Assembly (NCBI RefSeq): GCF_001610835.1
Contig: NZ_CP011270.1
Location: 1,426,001 to 1,490,000, forward strand
Direction: 5' to 3'
DNA from: Planctomyces sp. SH-PL14
Lineage (GTDB): Bacteria > Planctomycetota > Planctomycetia > Planctomycetales > Planctomycetaceae
Length of the DNA stretch: 64,000 bases
Shown: positions 36,514 to 46,900 of the stretch, piece by piece
How positions within the stretch are numbered: the stretch's first letter is position 1
Layout of the letters: every line of letters begins with the position of its first letter
The notes under the pieces: generated by a model
Database searches by the model: none
What the model was told of the DNA's origin: nothing
The model's input: the letters and a program-made list of their open reading frames with translations, nothing else
Translations under genes and position numbers: made by a program

Positions 36514-36702
36514 TCAGCCGTGGTCACCTTTGTCGCCCTGCCCCTTCTTCGCAACGGTTTTCGCATGCCGCTGTCGATCCTGGCTGAGTGACCGGCCAAC
36601 GTCGTCGCTCTCCTTGAACTGCCCATTCTCGTCGCGGCGGACGTACCGCTTGTCAGTTCCCGTGTCGATCAGTTCGCGTTTCGCAGCTGCTTTTCGTGCC
36701 AT
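36514..36702 (-). CDS. Small basic conserved-type protein
   Basis: 62 residues: lysine/arginine-rich, with KRELIDTGTDKRYVRRDENG and KESDDVGRSLSQDRQRHAK. This layout is familiar from short conserved hypothetical proteins in many soil and planctomycete bacteria. No function known. It sits between RR2 and the 36148 gene. Confidence 0.6.
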   Translation of the reverse strand: MARKAAAKRELIDTGTDKRYVRRDENGQFKESDDVGRSLSQDRQRHAKTVAKKGQGDKGDHG

Positions 36703-36753
36703 GACATCCTCCGATGCCCTTCGCTCTACACGCGGGATGCCGGCGCATGAGTT

Positions 36754-37443
36754 TCAGGCCAAGACCGGCGGCGCCTGACCTAAGGCGTGCATTGTCGCGT
36801 GCCGAGTCAACTCCTTGCTGCCCGACAATCCCAACTTCTCCACGATGTTCTGGCGGTGATACTCGACCGTCTTGACGCTGAGCTGCAGTTGGTGACCGAT
36901 TTCCTTGACGGTCATACCGCGCCCGAGGCACTCGAACACCTCCATCTCGCGATCGCTGAGGGTCTCCAGTGGCGATCGATCGTGACCCGGGCGCCCGGTG
37001 CGTATCGCCAAGAGGCGTTCGGTCATCCGCGCGCTTACGGCAATCCGCCCTTCCAGTACTTTTTGGATCGCTTCAACGAGTGTCAGCAAAGGATCCTGCT
37101 TGCTCACGAACCCCTGAGCACCAGCTCGTAGCACCCGTTCGGCGAACAAATTCTCTTCTTGCGCCGAGAGCACGAGAACACTACACGACGGGACATCCCG
37201 ACGGATCTGCTTGATCAGCTCCATGCTGTCGCCACCGGGAAGGCGCAAGTCCACAATCGCCAGATCCGGACGTGTTTCCTGAATCAGCTGAAGTGCGCGA
37301 ACACAGTCCCCGGCTTCGCCGCAGAGCTCCCAGCCAGATCGATTCCGGACCACATGAGCGACACCCAGCCGCATCAGCTCGTGATCCTCGACGATCACAA
37401 TCCGGCACGTTGGCCCGCATTCGGTAACGGGGGATGACTGCAT
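36754..37443 (-). CDS. NarL/LuxR-type response regulator 2
   Basis: 229 residues from the ATG at 37443 (another Met lies 12 codons upstream). Receiver with VIVEDHELMRLGVAHVV, phospho-acceptor Asp in LAIVDLRLPGGDS and Lys in GFVSKQDPLLT; LuxR HTH LSDREMEVFECLGRGM and VKEIGHQLQLSVKTVEYH. It is closely similar to the regulators at 23421 and 37865, in the same orientation as the latter, 421 bp away. Partner kinase unknown; the hybrid kinases nearby are candidates. Confidence 0.92.
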   Translation of the reverse strand: MQSSPVTECGPTCRIVIVEDHELMRLGVAHVVRNRSGWELCGEAGDCVRALQLIQETRPDLAIVDLRLPGGDSMELIKQIRRDVPSCSVLVLSAQEENLFAERVLRAGAQGFVSKQDPLLTLVEAIQKVLEGRIAVSARMTERLLAIRTGRPGHDRSPLETLSDREMEVFECLGRGMTVKEIGHQLQLSVKTVEYHRQNIVEKLGLSGSKELTRHATMHALGQAPPVLA

Positions 37444-37864
37444 GGGATGGGCCTCGGGCGAACTCAGAGGATGGAGCATCTAGGGTAGGCGATCGTGCAA
37501 GCTACTCCATTGGCACAGATTTTCCCAAGGTTTTGCCTAGTCTCGACTCCTCTCGGCCGTCGTCGGCCGCCGCTCCTGTCCACCGCCGTAAGCTCGCTCG
37601 GCACTCCTCAAGTCGTATCATCTCGAGAACGTCACTCGACTGAGCCCCGGCAAACCGGAGGGCCATTTCAAGTTTCAAGCGGCTTGAGGCACGGCAGTTG
37701 AGGGCCGGCCGGAGTTGGCACCAGCTCGGAAGGGACTGGAACTGGATCCGGTCAGACCACCGGCCCGGACGATTCCAGGGCGCCTCCGCCTGTTTCCCAT
37801 CCTGCTACGGGCGACGATCTGAGCCCCGCCCAAACCGCCAGCTGGACGGCCCGCAGATCCTGCT
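37444..37864. other. Intergenic region between two response regulators
   Basis: 421 bp with no supportable gene; probably contains the promoter of response regulator 2 and the end of the regulator 3 transcript. Confidence 0.4.
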
Positions 37865-38569
37865 TCAGTTCGCCGTGGCCTGCAGGTCGTCGGTACGGCC
37901 AAGCACGTAGGCCGTCGCGAGGCGCACAACTGCGCTGCTGCCGGAGAGTTGCAACTTCTCTTTGATGTTCTGGCGATGGTACTCGATGGTCTTGATGCTT
38001 AGATGCAGCTCGCTTGCGATCTCCTTGGCCGCCATTCCCCGGCCCAATCGTTCGAATACTTCCATTTCCCAGTCGGAAAGGAGTTCAAGCGGGGACCTCG
38101 CCCCTACTGCACCACCGGACCTGCCCGCCAAAATGCGGTCAGTCATTCGCTGACTCAGAGCGATCCGCCCTTCAAGCACTTTTTCAATCGCAGCCATGAG
38201 TGATGGCAGCGGCTCCTGCTTGCTGATGAAGCCTTGCGCTCCGGCCCGCAGGACCCGTTCAGCGAACAACTCTTCCTCCATCGCGGAGAACACAAGAATA
38301 CGGCACCAGGGGACGGTGTCGCGAAGGCGCTTGATCAAATCCAGACCGTCCCCTCTCGCCAGCCGAAGGTCGACAATCGCGAGATCCGGCCGCTCATCTC
38401 GAATAAGCTGAATCGCCTGCAGGCATTCCTCTGCCTCACCACAGAGCTCCCATTCGGCGCGGGTTCGGATGAGATGTGCGACCCCGAGTCTCATCAGCTC
38501 GTGATCGTCGATTACGACGATCCGCCGGCGGCGAGCCTGGTCATCAGAAAATCCATTGTCGAGGCTCAT
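37865..38569 (-). CDS. NarL/LuxR-type response regulator 3
   Basis: 234 residues from the ATG at 38569 (the frame is open to 38755). Receiver with VVIDDHELMRLGVAHLI, phospho-acceptor Asp in LAIVDLRLARGDG and Lys in GFISKQEPLPS. The LuxR HTH reads LSDWEMEVFERLGRGM, with Trp where the paralogs have Arg, then KEIASELHLSIKTIEYH. It is a paralog of the regulators at 23421 and 36754. Confidence 0.92.
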   Translation of the reverse strand: MSLDNGFSDDQARRRRIVVIDDHELMRLGVAHLIRTRAEWELCGEAEECLQAIQLIRDERPDLAIVDLRLARGDGLDLIKRLRDTVPWCRILVFSAMEEELFAERVLRAGAQGFISKQEPLPSLMAAIEKVLEGRIALSQRMTDRILAGRSGGAVGARSPLELLSDWEMEVFERLGRGMAAKEIASELHLSIKTIEYHRQNIKEKLQLSGSSAVVRLATAYVLGRTDDLQATAN

Positions 38570-38750
38570 GAGGACACCTGAACTGCGCGGGCGAAATGCC
38601 GTGGGTTCCACCCAGGGACCTTTACAGTATCGCGTCGGGCGATGATCCATCCCCGGACTTCCCCTAGTCCCAGTCCCCTGCTGTTGCTGGATTGATTCAG
38701 CATCCGGACTCGATGTGCCGGAAACCCGGCCACTAGCTCTACCAGACCGT

Positions 38751-38848
38751 GCCACTCGTCGTCACTGACATCGCTGGGACAGACCTTCCGTGTCTCTTTT
38801 AACGACGCAAACTAGCGCCAAGCCATGACAAAAGTCCACAACAGGCTC
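38751..38848 (-). mobile_element. Remnant of an IS5-like element left end
   Basis: On the minus strand this repeats the left end of the IS at 20575: the terminal GAGCCTGTTGTGGA, the GGC.TGGCGCTAGTTTGCGTCG leader, and the first transposase codons (..KVCPSDVSDDEW.., start codon changed). The rest of the element is missing. The last 46 bp match with few differences, and the coding part is more diverged. It lies in the 385-bp gap 38570-38954, which otherwise holds nothing I can support. Confidence 0.75.
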
Positions 38849-38954
38849 TAGCGACCGGCCCCCCGAGAGACTCGTCAGAAACCTCCGCCGCGCGTGTGGA
38901 GATCTCCGGGGCAATCGCTCGGTAAAGCCGAGGCAACATCGTGTCAGCGGCTGA

Positions 38955-40324
38955 TCAAGTGGCGTCCCGATGAACGATGATCACTGCAGCCTGTGGAGGC
39001 AGGTCGGCCCCATCGTCATTCAGCTTCGTTCCATGAACGGAAGCCAGAAGAGTGCGATACGCCTTCCAACGTCCAGGAACTCGACACGAGGCTTTTGAAA
39101 AGTTGACGAGAACCGCTAATGGGCCGCGTTCCATTACCAGCCAGCCCGCTTCAGCCTCGCTACGGGTTTCAACCAGATCGAGACGGCCGGACGTCAGGGC
39201 GGGCAGAGATCGCCGTAGCTGGATGAGCTGCTGGTACCACCGGAGCAGCGCCTGATGTTCCGGCTCATTCCGTTCGCCCCAGTTGAGCTTCGAACAGAGA
39301 AAGGTCCACAGATCGTTCGGGTCCGGAACCTCCGAGGCCGGCAGACTGAACTCCTGCTGTCGCCCCTTTCGCACCGCCTGGGCGAGTTCCGGCTCGTCAG
39401 AGAAGTCGACGAAGTATTGAAATGGCGATGACGCCCCCCATTCTTCCCCCTGGAAGAGCATTGGGATATACGGTGATAAGACCGTGAGGGCGGCGCCGAT
39501 CATCGCGGCCTGTGATCCCGACAAGTGTCCGATCCGCTCTCCCAGACCCCGATTTCCCAATTGGTCGTGATTTTGCAGGTAAGTCACAAACTGTCGCCCG
39601 GAGACATCGCCAGGAGAACGGCCATGCGTTCGGCCCCGGAAGGTCGACTGCTGCCCGGCGTAGACATACGGGCGGCGCAGTGAGAGCGCGAGGTCGTCCA
39701 TCGGGTGGAAGTCGGAATAGTAGCTGTGATGTTCTCCAGTGAGAGTGACGTGCAGGGCGTGGTGCATGTCGTCGCACCACTGAGCGTCGAGACCGTAACC
39801 GCCGACCTCGCGGGGCTGAATCACCCGCGGGTCATTCAGGTCGCTTTCCGCGATCAGGACAAGGTGCCGTCCCAAGTGCGCACTCCATTCAGCTGTCCGC
39901 CGGGCCAGTTCCTCAAGGATGTGAACCGCTGAGAGGTCCACGATGGCATGAATCGCATCCAGCCGCAGGCCATCAATGTGGTAGTCGCGAAACCACATCA
40001 ACGCATTGTCAAGGAAAAAGTTGCGGACCTCGCCGCTTTGAGGACCGTCGAAATTAAGCGCCTGTCCCTAAGGCGTGTGATGCCGATCAGCGAAGTATGG
40101 CCCGAACTGGGTCAACGTGTTCCCAACCGGCCCTAGGTGGTTGTAGACCACGTCCAGGATGACGGCGAGACCGTGTTGATGGCAGGCGTTCACGAACCGC
40201 TTCAGACCATGCGGTCCACCATAGGCTTCGTGAGGCGCGTAGAGGCAGACCCCGTCGTAGCCCCAGCCTCGACTCCCGTGAAACGTGGCGACCGGCATGA
40301 CTTCGATGTGGGTGACCCCGAGAT
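38955..40324 (-). pseudogene. treZ: Malto-oligosyltrehalose trehalohydrolase (treZ) remnant
   Basis: The amylase-fold treZ sequence is clear: [54 protein letters not shown] (nucleophile Asp), LVLIAESDLNDPRV (acid Glu), LQNHDQLGNRG, and the C-terminal beta domain. TreZ releases trehalose from maltooligosyltrehalose. Two lesions exist. The 5' end is cut at 40324 by the IS21-like element, removing roughly the first 130 residues, and an in-frame TAG at 40068-40070 replaces the Trp of the HTPWG motif, with good sequence on both sides. The remaining 3' frame (38955-40067) is otherwise open, so the decay is recent. Confidence 0.88.
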
Positions 40325-40477
40325 TGTTGAGGGCGGTCCAAAATGGCAGCGGCGGGCGGGGATCGGGGCGGTCGAATCTGACAGCGCACAGTTGTGCATC
40401 TTGAGAACACGGCAGGATGGAGGCGTCAGCCTCCGTCCTGTCCGTCGTCCCCGAGGTGCCTAGGAGTGCGATCCGAT

Positions 40478-41968
40478 ATGGAGTTCTGGAAAGAAGTCCG
40501 GCAGCAGGTCCTGACCGGCCAACTCACCCAGCGCGCCGCCTGCCGCAAATACAGCCTCGGCTGGCGGACGCTCAAGAAGATCCTGGCCCACGCGGAGCCG
40601 CCGGGGTATCGGAAGAACCAGCCTCGCCCCAAGCCCAAGCTGGAGTCGTTTCTCCCCGTCATTCACCAGATTCTGGAAGCGGACCGCACGGCGCCCAGGA
40701 AGCAGCGGCACACGGCCAAGCGGATCTTCGAGCGTTTGCGGGACGAGCATGGCTATCAGGGTAAGCTGACCGTCGTGAAAGACGCGGTCCGGGACTGGAA
40801 GCAATCCCACCAGGAGGTCTTCCTGCCGCTCTCCCATCCACCGGGTGAGGCTCAGGTCGACTTCGGGGAGGCGACGATCCGGCTCGACGGCCAGGAACGG
40901 AAGGTGGCCCTGTTCGTGATGACGCTCCCCTACTCGGGAGCGATCTTCCTGCAGGCCTTTCCCCGGGAATGCACCGAGACCTTCCTGGAAGGACATCGCC
41001 GGGCGTTCGAGTTCTTCGGAGGGGTTCCGTATCGGATCAGCTACGACAACTCCGCCATTGCGGTGATCGAGGTTCTCAAGGGTCGGGAGCGGAAGCTCAC
41101 CCGGGAGTTCCTGCGTCTGCAGAGCCACTACCTGTTCCGGGAGCACTTCTGCCTCGTCCGCCGCCCCAACGAGAAAGGGCATGTCGAACGCCTGATCGGC
41201 TTCGCCCGGAGGAACTTCCTTGTGCCGGTTCCGCAGGTCGGTTCCCTGGAGGAACTCAACGCCCAGTTGCGGGAGCGGTGTCGGACGGATCTCGCGGAGC
41301 GGGTCCGTGGGAGAGGGAGTTCCAAGCAGGACCGGCTTCCAGAGGATCAGGCGGCCTTCCTGCCGCTCCCGAAGCAGACGTTCGAGGCTCGACGTGTGGG
41401 AGAGCGAACGGTCGACTCCCAGTCCCTGGTGCGGTTCGACGACAACGAGTATTCGGTTCCGGTCCGGTACGCCCACCGCAAGCTTCTGGTCGTCGCCACG
41501 GTCCAGGAGATCCGGCTCGTCCATGAAGACCGACTGGTGGCCCGGCACCTGCGGTGCTGGGACCGGGAACGGACGTTTTTTGAGCCCGTTCACTATCTGG
41601 CTCTGCTGGAGCGGAAGCCTGGCGGCCTCGACTACGCCCGCCCTCTGGAGCAATGGGGACTGCCGGAGTGCTTCGCGGTGCTCCGGCGACGCCTGGAGGC
41701 GGGAGATCCCCGCTCGGGAACGCGGTCGTACATCCGGGTCCTGCGGCTGCTGGAGAAGTTCTCTCTGGCCCAGCTGTCGGCCGCGGTTGAGTACGCGCTG
41801 GACATCGATGTAATCGATCCGGACAGCCTCCGGACGATCGTTGAACATCGGGCGGAGCGCCCTGCAGAGCTGTTCCGGCTCGACGGCCGGCCGCATCTGG
41901 CTCATGTGCGGGTCGAGACGACCTGCGTCGCCTCCTACCAGGCCCTTCTGGAAGGAGGGACGCCATGA
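40478..41968 (+). CDS. istA: IS21 transposase IstA (copy 1)
   Basis: 496 residues from the ATG at 40478 (AGGAG upstream; the frame is open earlier). N-terminal HTH ([19 protein letters not shown]), an integrase core with VDFGEA (first Asp), [11 protein letters not shown] (second Asp) and [17 protein letters not shown] (Glu), then a C-terminal beta domain ([16 protein letters not shown]). It catalyses transposition with the ATPase IstB. The stop overlaps istB as ATGA. Confidence 0.95.
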   Translation: MEFWKEVRQQVLTGQLTQRAACRKYSLGWRTLKKILAHAEPPGYRKNQPRPKPKLESFLPVIHQILEADRTAPRKQRHTAKRIFERLRDEHGYQGKLTVVKDAVRDWKQSHQEVFLPLSHPPGEAQVDFGEATIRLDGQERKVALFVMTLPYSGAIFLQAFPRECTETFLEGHRRAFEFFGGVPYRISYDNSAIAVIEVLKGRERKLTREFLRLQSHYLFREHFCLVRRPNEKGHVERLIGFARRNFLVPVPQVGSLEELNAQLRERCRTDLAERVRGRGSSKQDRLPEDQAAFLPLPKQTFEARRVGERTVDSQSLVRFDDNEYSVPVRYAHRKLLVVATVQEIRLVHEDRLVARHLRCWDRERTFFEPVHYLALLERKPGGLDYARPLEQWGLPECFAVLRRRLEAGDPRSGTRSYIRVLRLLEKFSLAQLSAAVEYALDIDVIDPDSLRTIVEHRAERPAELFRLDGRPHLAHVRVETTCVASYQALLEGGTP

Positions 41969-42726
41969 CCGACACGAAGAGCACGGTGCTGCTGAAGCAC
42001 CACCTCAAACAGCTCAAGCTGCCGACGATGCAGCAGGAGTGTGAGAAGGTCGCCCAGCGGTGCGCCTCTGACAATGCGGATCACCTGGCGTACCTGCTGC
42101 AGCTCTCGGAGCTGGAGCTGATCGAGCGGGAACGGAAGGCGGCGGACCGGCGGCTCAAAGCCGCCCGGTTCCCGGCGGCGAAGCTGCTGGACGAGTTCGA
42201 CTTCGCAGCCCGTCCCAGCGTGAACAAGCCGCTCGTGTTGCTGCTGGCGAAAGGAGAGTACCTCGATCGGCGGGAGAACATCCTGCTGGTCGGTCCTTCC
42301 GGGACCGGGAAGTCGCACCTGGCGACGGCGCTGGGAATGGCGGCCTGCGCCCAGGGCCGCAAGGTGCGGTTCTTCCGGGTGACGGAGCTGATCACACAGC
42401 TCCTGGAAGCCAAGGAAGAACGCCAGCTTCTGCGGATGCGGCAACACCTGGCGAAGCTGGACCTCTTGATCCTGGACGAGCTGGGCTACGTCCCGGCCAG
42501 CAAGGCCGGCGCCGAGCTGCTGTTCGACGTGATCGCAACGGCGTACGAGCGGAACAGCCTGATCGTGACGACGAACCTGCCGTTCGAGAACTGGACGGAG
42601 GTGCTGGGGAGCGAGCGCCTTACGGGCGCCGCGCTCGATCGTCTGACGCACCGCTGCCACATCCTGGAGACGCAGGGCGAAAGCTACCGCCTGCAGGACG
42701 CCAAACGCCGGCGGAAGTCCGGCTGA
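41965..42726 (+). CDS. istB: IS21 ATPase helper IstB (copy 1)
   Basis: 253 residues; AAA/DnaC-like ATPase with Walker A LLVGPSGTGKSHLATALG and Walker B LLILDELGYVPAS, sensor region IVTTNLPFENWTEVLG. It assembles on target DNA and stimulates IstA. Coupled to istA by a 4-bp overlap. Confidence 0.95.
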   Translation: MTDTKSTVLLKHHLKQLKLPTMQQECEKVAQRCASDNADHLAYLLQLSELELIERERKAADRRLKAARFPAAKLLDEFDFAARPSVNKPLVLLLAKGEYLDRRENILLVGPSGTGKSHLATALGMAACAQGRKVRFFRVTELITQLLEAKEERQLLRMRQHLAKLDLLILDELGYVPASKAGAELLFDVIATAYERNSLIVTTNLPFENWTEVLGSERLTGAALDRLTHRCHILETQGESYRLQDAKRRRKSG

Positions 42727-42874
42727 GCGGCTTTCCCGGCTCGACTCCGGACGTTCCGGAGGTCGATACAAGCTTCAGGCCCCGATCCGTCTGGTGTTCT
42801 TCACCCCCTCAGCGCTGTCATTTTCGGCCGCCCGCCGCTGCCATTTTGAACCGCCCTCAACAAAAGGCTCGCGG

Positions 42875-42910
42875 AGCCTCATCGAGTTGCAGCTCGATGG
42901 GGCTTTTTTT
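42875..42910 (+). terminator. Rho-independent terminator right of IS21 copy 1
   Basis: Stem AGCCTCATCGAG with CTCGATGGGGCT (one G-T pair), loop TTGCAG, then seven T. It reads rightward out of the IS21 end and looks like the end of a gene that has been lost. Confidence 0.8.
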
Positions 42911-42963
42911 CATGGGGTTGCTGCAAAAGCTGCTGCAAGTCCCTTTTCGCGTCGTCGTAAGTA

Positions 42964-42980
42964 AAGTCGGGGTGACAGGA
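42964..42980. repeat. 17-bp repeat matching the tRNA-Pro attachment core
   Basis: AAGTCGGGGTGACAGGA is repeated exactly at 55138-55154, where it is the 3' end of a tRNA-Pro half. Here the similarity stops after 17 bp. It could be the other end (att) of the recombinase-carrying element or a relic of another insertion. The 43.0-43.1 kb DNA after it shows no gene. Confidence 0.5.
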
Positions 42981-43117
42981 CACCAATTGAACTGCTACTG
43001 GATGCCGTGAGCGTCTGCTCCCACCTGTGGACGACCTCGATCATCTAGCGAATCCGAACTCTGTCTGTCAGACCAACCAGAGCCTGTTGCCTATTACCGA
43101 TCGGCGGGAGCAATTGG

Positions 43118-43897
43118 CTACTTTTCAGGAACCAACTCAAACAGTGACAGGCCAAAGTGCACCGCTCCTCCATCCGACTGGCCGCCGAATCTCAGTCGAA
43201 TCTTTGTGCCATTCAAATATCCGAAGTTGTCGACTCCTCGGCCGGGGCCTTTCTCGACGGTGACATCTTCCTTCGTCCACCAGATCCTCCGCCCCTTCAC
43301 GTGGCCCTTTACGATTCGGGTGATTCCCGGGGTAATCTCGGCCCGGGCTGTGAACTCTCCACCCATTCGCTCGAGGACTGTCAGCCTTGGACGTGTCTCG
43401 AGCGTCGTCAACTTGCCTTGCGTAAACTGCAACGCAACCCCCCTCCAAACGGTCCCAACCTGAAGACGATCGAACATCAGGTCGGTGGCGGTCGCCTTGA
43501 ATTCGGCGAGCTCCTTTTCAACCCTGTCTGCATCAGCGTCATTTTTGGCTCGTGTCAACCTGGCAATTACCCGGCGGAACGTTCCTTCCAACTCCGTCTG
43601 CGCCTGCTTCAGCGGCCGCTTCAACTCATTGGGCGCGGCGGCGGGAAGCGTATCATTCTCTTCGAAGACGACTCGTTCCGCGTCAAGCTGATCGACCAGG
43701 CGCTTGTCCCCGCTCTCCCGGGCAAGCCCTTCCCGCTTGTCGAACCAGTCGCAAGCACCTTCGCGGTAGTCTTGCATCGCGATTTGAAATTTCGCCTTGG
43801 CTTTACCTAGGACTTCTTCGTTCATCGCGTCGGCGTAGATCAAGGACGTCATCAGCACGACGGAGACCAATGCGATTAGTGACCTGCCTGTCTGCAT
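43118..43897 (-). CDS. Secreted protein of unknown function
   Basis: 259 residues from the ATG at 43897, which has GAGGTGA upstream (the frame opens at 43924). Hydrophobic export signal (LIALVSVVLMTSLIYADA), a helical middle with coiled-coil character (LKQAQTELEGTFRRVIARL), and a beta-rich C-terminal part (VWRGVALQFTQGKL..RIRFGG, ending FGLSLFELVPEK). No family recognised, though such N-signal plus coiled coil plus small beta domain proteins are common in Planctomycetota. It ends the minus-strand set sigma-kinase-secreted protein (50 bp after the kinase stop). Confidence 0.65.
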   Translation of the reverse strand: MQTGRSLIALVSVVLMTSLIYADAMNEEVLGKAKAKFQIAMQDYREGACDWFDKREGLARESGDKRLVDQLDAERVVFEENDTLPAAAPNELKRPLKQAQTELEGTFRRVIARLTRAKNDADADRVEKELAEFKATATDLMFDRLQVGTVWRGVALQFTQGKLTTLETRPRLTVLERMGGEFTARAEITPGITRIVKGHVKGRRIWWTKEDVTVEKGPGRGVDNFGYLNGTKIRLRFGGQSDGGAVHFGLSLFELVPEK

Positions 43898-43947
43898 CAC
43901 TTCACCTCGACTACTGAGATCCACTTCGCTGACTGCGACTTCCGCCC

Positions 43948-46900
43948 TTACTCGGCAATTCCTTCGGCCACTGGCGCCGCCACCAACTCATCACTGCTGA
44001 ATTCGAATTGTGGCCAGTTCATTTCGATCCATTTTGCCGCGGCGAAGACATTGGGAAACTGCCGCACAGGTCTCACGCTACGCCCGTCCTCGCTTTGCAT
44101 GAGTGCATCGTCCGACAAAGCTGGTTGTCCGCCGTAGAAAACCAATTCCTCCAATCGTCGAAGAACGATATCGAGTCGTTCCCCCACACATTTAGGATGA
44201 CAAAGAATCTTCGCAAGGTCTCGTGGATCATCGATAGCATCAACGGCATGATCAAACACGTCCTCTTTTTTCCAGCCACTCTTTACGGCAAGCTCTCCGG
44301 ATTGCAGTTCCAGTGTGTCCTTATCCAGCAGACCAACAAGAATCGAATGCCACACCCGCCGCTGATTTCCTTTGCAAGCGGTCCTTATTATTGAATTCGA
44401 ATGGAGTATGCCAAGGCTGTCACGACGATCATACTTGTCCACTATGGCCAAGATGAGCTCCATGCGCCGGGCTTCGCTTACCTTGTACCCATGTGTACTC
44501 AGTGCATGGATAAGACCTTCCCAAATCCGAGGCGCCTGGCCATTCTCATGGTGATCCACGACAGCGAATGCCGTAGACGTGAAGAGAGCCGCATCAAGTT
44601 CGGCCAGCGCCGAAAGGCTTGACCGAAAGGCGAGCTCAACTACAAAGTCATCTGGCAATGCGCCGGCATTTTTAGACGCGAAGTCGATGAACCATGTCGC
44701 ATCCTTTGGGGTCAAGGAGCCTGTGGTGTCTAGCCACAGCCGGATCGCCTTGACTATCAAACCGGGACTTGCAGCGCCTTCGATCACGCTTACGCACGTA
44801 CTTGAGAGCTCATGATCAATCTTGGGCAATTCTTCTAATGCAGACGTAAAAGTTGTCTTCATCGGTACCTTCAAGTGCCGACGCACACGGTCTGCCGCAA
44901 TTAAGATGCACAATTTGCGTCCGTCCGTCGTTGCCTTCTTCAGCTTTTCGGAGATGGCTCGCAGTAGCCGCAACTGCGCCTCCACCCTCCGCGCTGCAGG
45001 GTCTTCACCGATTGCGGTAGGCGCCTCCTTTCCGCCACCTGGAACTGGTGGATCAGTTGCAGCAGATTGCGACATTGTGATTTCGGCGATTTCATGCGGC
45101 TCCAGTTTCTCCGCCAGAAGCTCGACGCAAGCGACGACATCCGCAAGCGATTCAGTCGGGACATCCAAAAGCGGCACAATGCTATGCCAATAATCGATGC
45201 ATTTCTCGTGAGGTAGACGTTCGAGAGCCGCCCTTAGGAGAATCGATGCCGTATTCGCCTCATTGGGTGAAGATGCGAGTTGGCCAACTGCCAGTCTCCA
45301 CTGCTGCTCCCATTGTTCGATTGTCAATCGTCCGGCGAGACCTATTTTGACATCGTCCCAACGAACACCTCCGGACTCGCTCCTCATCAAGCCAGAGATT
45401 TGGTTCCATCGTGTGAGCAATTCAGCGGTGGAGAGCTTCCTCATGTCTGCAGCGATTTCACGGAGAGCTATATCGCCGAAAGCTTCGTCCCACGCCGTCC
45501 GCGACACGGTAATCAAGAGGTCCCATCTTCGCAGTGAGTCCTTGAGTGATGGTGCCAATGCGAGTGCCATCAAACCTTGACAGTCATCGTTGTCAACATG
45601 AAGTTCCTTTTGTTTAGCAGCTTGCTCCAACAGAGCAGCTGCAATGCGATCGTCATTTGAGGTCCTACGAGTGGTAGCGATTCTCAATAAATCATCGAAG
45701 TCGTACCAGTTTATCTCCTCGGCGGTTGCGAGCCGCTTGAGCAGGAGATCCTGCAATAGTTCAACTTCCTCTTGCTTCATCCAGCGAACCAGTTGCGTTA
45801 GAAGCGATGCAAAATCGTGCTCCTTGTGGCGCGCGTGAGCGACGAGTGTTGCTTCTACGATCGGCCTGCAGGCCTCCGCCTCGATTTGGGGAATGAATGT
45901 GGAGAGCGCGCTGGCCGCGGTTTCGCTCACGTCAGCGTCGCCAGACAAAAGGGACGGCTTCAGTGAAGCGACGCATGTTCTGACGGTGTGCGTACGAATA
46001 TCCTCTGGAAGTCGCATGATCGCGCTTGCGGCATCGCGCCAATCGCGGTGTCGATCGCGGGTGTCGATTATCTTTACTAATCCTTCGGCCAGAGATGAAA
46101 GCTGTGAACGATCCGTTCGCTCTATCACGCCAAGAGCCCGCTGCACGAATGGCTCGATCTGGGGGCTTCGGGTCGCGGTGAGAGCCTCCAGAAGCGAAAG
46201 TTGGCCGAATGAGTCTAATTCCAATGCGAAGCGGTACGCCGCGGCGCGGATCCGGAGGTCGGCATCTTTGTCACGTTGCACGGCAGCGAGGAACTGCAGA
46301 GCGTCTACTCGAACTTGTCGATCCAGCCCCGCCGTGACCCAGGCGATGATTCCCGCTCGGGTGGCGGACCACGTCGCCAGCGTGCCTCGAGAGAACAGTT
46401 CCTTGAATGTTCGTAGACGCACCTGCGGAGAACGCTTGGACAAGTCGATGAAGAGTGCCAGTTGCTCCTTGTCGTCCCGGGATGCTTCCATTTGAGCAAT
46501 GTAGTCTCGACACAGAAGCTGCTCTGCAATTTCACGGTGCTTCTGCTCTTCCTGCATCGCCATCTCGGCTTTTCGGCGATGATCCGCCTCAAGTTTGAAC
46601 GCCCGGTTCTTCTGCTCCTGCTCGATTTGTGCCTGCTTAAGCGATTCGGAGGCCTTCTGGTTCGCTTCTTTGGCTGCCTGCTCGGCCCTCAAAGCTCGGA
46701 AAAGCCCCAACGTCGTTCCCGCTAAACCTGACACCAAGAGTATGGCGGCGAGTGCTGTCGCAAGGACCTGCATGCGATACCGCGTCACAAATTTCCGAGC
46801 GCGATATGCCATGGTCGGCGAGCGAGCTTCGACCGGTTCTTCGTTGAGGAACCGGTCGAGATCTCTGGCGAACCCGGTTGCGGTCTCGTAACGCCGCGAT

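Larger units (their letters stand above)
40325..42862 (+). mobile_element. IS21-family element, copy 1 (2,538 bp)
   Basis: 35-bp terminal inverted repeats with one mismatch (start TGTTGAGGGCGG; right end 42828-42862). Near the right end there are two similar blocks (CAAAATGGCAGCG, GAAAATGACAGCG) as in the multiple end repeats of IS21. It holds istA and istB. It appears identical to copy 2 at 51887. Flanks (AGAT left, AAAG right) show no target duplication. Confidence 0.92.

Noticed and set aside
40460-41905. 481-codon minus-strand frame in IS21 (also at 52022-53467)
   Set aside because: Antisense shadow of istA caused by high GC; no family-like sequence.
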